Assembly: GCA_041695325.1 (NCBI GenBank)
Contig: JBGFRC010000046.1
Coordinates: 1 to 7,723, forward strand
DNA: 7,723 nucleotides
Direction of reading: 5' to 3'
Origin: SURF-13 sp041695325
GTDB lineage: Bacteria; Pseudomonadota; Gammaproteobacteria; SURF-13
Below are positions 6,984-7,723 of the stretch, in pieces; within the stretch, counting starts at the first letter, position 1; each line of letters opens with the position of its first letter. The position numbers and the translations under genes were made by a program. The notes under the pieces are model-generated. The model ran no database searches. It saw nothing but the letters and a program-made list of their open reading frames with translations, and was not told the origin of the DNA.

Positions 6984-7723
6984 TTAAGCGCCGTATTGCA
7001 ATCTGGAAATGTCCGCCACGCGCATAAACAGCGCCTCCAGCCGGGTGAGCAGCGCGAGGCGATTATCGCGCAGGTCCGCATCTTCCACCATCACCATCAC
7101 CTTGTCGAAAAAGGTATCCACGGCGGGACGCAACGCGGCAAGCTGCTTGAGCGCTTGCGTGTACTCGCCCTGATGCACCAAAGGCGTGATCCGCTGCTCC
7201 AGAAGCTCCACCTGCTCCGCCAGCCGCACTTCCTCCGCTGCTTTCAATAACGCGCGGGCCACCACGTCGCGCGCCCCCCCCTTGGCTTGCCGCAGGATAT
7301 TGCGTATCCGTTTATTGGCCGCGGCGAGACTTTCCGCCTCCGGCATTTTGCGGAATTCCCGTATCGCCCCAAGGCGCGGTACGATCCAATCCATGCGCGT
7401 GGGGCGCAGGCTCAACACCGCGTCAATCTCATCGGGGCCGAATCCCTGCTCGCGCAGCCAGGGCTTCAGGCGCTCCAGCATGAAATCGTAAAGCGCGGGC
7501 ACGGTGTCTTGGGCAATCAAGCCCGCGGGAAACTGCGCCTCGGCGATTTCCAGAAGCTGCATGAGGTTCAGCGACAAATTGTTTTCCATCAGCGTTCGCA
7601 GTACGCTCAAGGCGGCGCGCCGCAGCCCGAACGGGTCTTTGTCGCCGCCGGGTATCAGTCCGACACCGTGTATGCCGACCAACGTATCCAGTTTGTCGGC
7701 AAGGCCGACGCAAATTCCCGTAG
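6984..7723 (-). CDS. glyS: Glycyl-tRNA synthetase beta subunit, C-terminal part
   Basis: Beta subunit of the bacterial alpha/beta glycyl-tRNA synthetase, which charges tRNA-Gly in the cytoplasm; the beta chain carries most tRNA recognition. The visible 245 residues are about the last third of a protein near 690 aa; the start lies beyond the right edge. Landmarks in order are LADKLDTLVGIHGVG, GDKDPFGLRRAALSVLRTL (the most diagnostic segment), YDFMLERLKPWL, LSLRPTRMDW, LAAANKRIRNIL and the C-terminal anticodon-binding DALR-like part AVDTFFDKVMVMVEDADLRDNRLALLTRLEALF, ending in MRVADISRLQ. The ending carries three extra residues (YGA) beyond the E. coli LQ terminus. A run of eight Gs on the coding strand (7281-7274, encoding KGGA) keeps frame. 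The alpha subunit gene glyQ is expected just beyond 7723. It heads the block feeding gmhB and plsC. Confidence 0.97.
   Translation of the reverse strand, partial: TGICVGLADKLDTLVGIHGVGLIPGGDKDPFGLRRAALSVLRTLMENNLSLNLMQLLEIAEAQFPAGLIAQDTVPALYDFMLERLKPWLREQGFGPDEIDAVLSLRPTRMDWIVPRLGAIREFRKMPEAESLAAANKRIRNILRQAKGGARDVVARALLKAAEEVRLAEQVELLEQRITPLVHQGEYTQALKQLAALRPAVDTFFDKVMVMVEDADLRDNRLALLTRLEALFMRVADISRLQYGA

Overview
The window is a compact, GC-rich stretch of core chromosome from a Gram-negative proteobacterium, most likely a gammaproteobacterium. The sigma-70, primase, S21 and TsaD proteins resemble their Escherichia coli/Pseudomonas counterparts closely. A two-subunit-type glycyl-tRNA synthetase and a heptose-bisphosphate phosphatase for LPS also point to a Gram-negative cell. 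I cannot name a genus from sequence alone. I see no mobile element, CRISPR array, tRNA/rRNA or phage gene.

Layout: positions 1-4488 (minus strand) hold the macromolecular synthesis operon, transcribed rpsU > yqeY > dnaG > rpoD. It joins translation (S21), replication priming (primase) and transcription initiation (sigma-70). rpoD lacks only its last one to three codons, because the window starts there. From 4489 to 4578 is a 90-bp divergent promoter region. tsaD (tRNA t6A synthesis) runs rightward from it, 4579-5595. After a 96-bp convergent spacer with a hairpin, a second leftward block is read glyS > gmhB > plsC (7723-5692): glycyl-tRNA synthetase beta subunit (only its C-terminal third), heptose-1,7-bisphosphate phosphatase and a 1-acylglycerol-3-phosphate-type acyltransferase. 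The genes in this block abut or overlap and are probably cotranscribed.

No gene-free stretch exceeds 100 bp. Nothing here looks like a new multi-gene system. The points worth a second look are regulatory or variant-level: an 18-bp perfect palindrome at codons 2-7 of rpsU built with rare ATA codons; a palindromic -10 element in the rpsU/tsaD divergent promoter; an 88-residue S21 with an unusual C-terminal tail; a hairpin before dnaG where E. coli has its operon attenuator; an extended -10 candidate just before rpoD; a same-frame, single-stop glyS/gmhB junction with a TTG start; and an HX4E acyltransferase motif.
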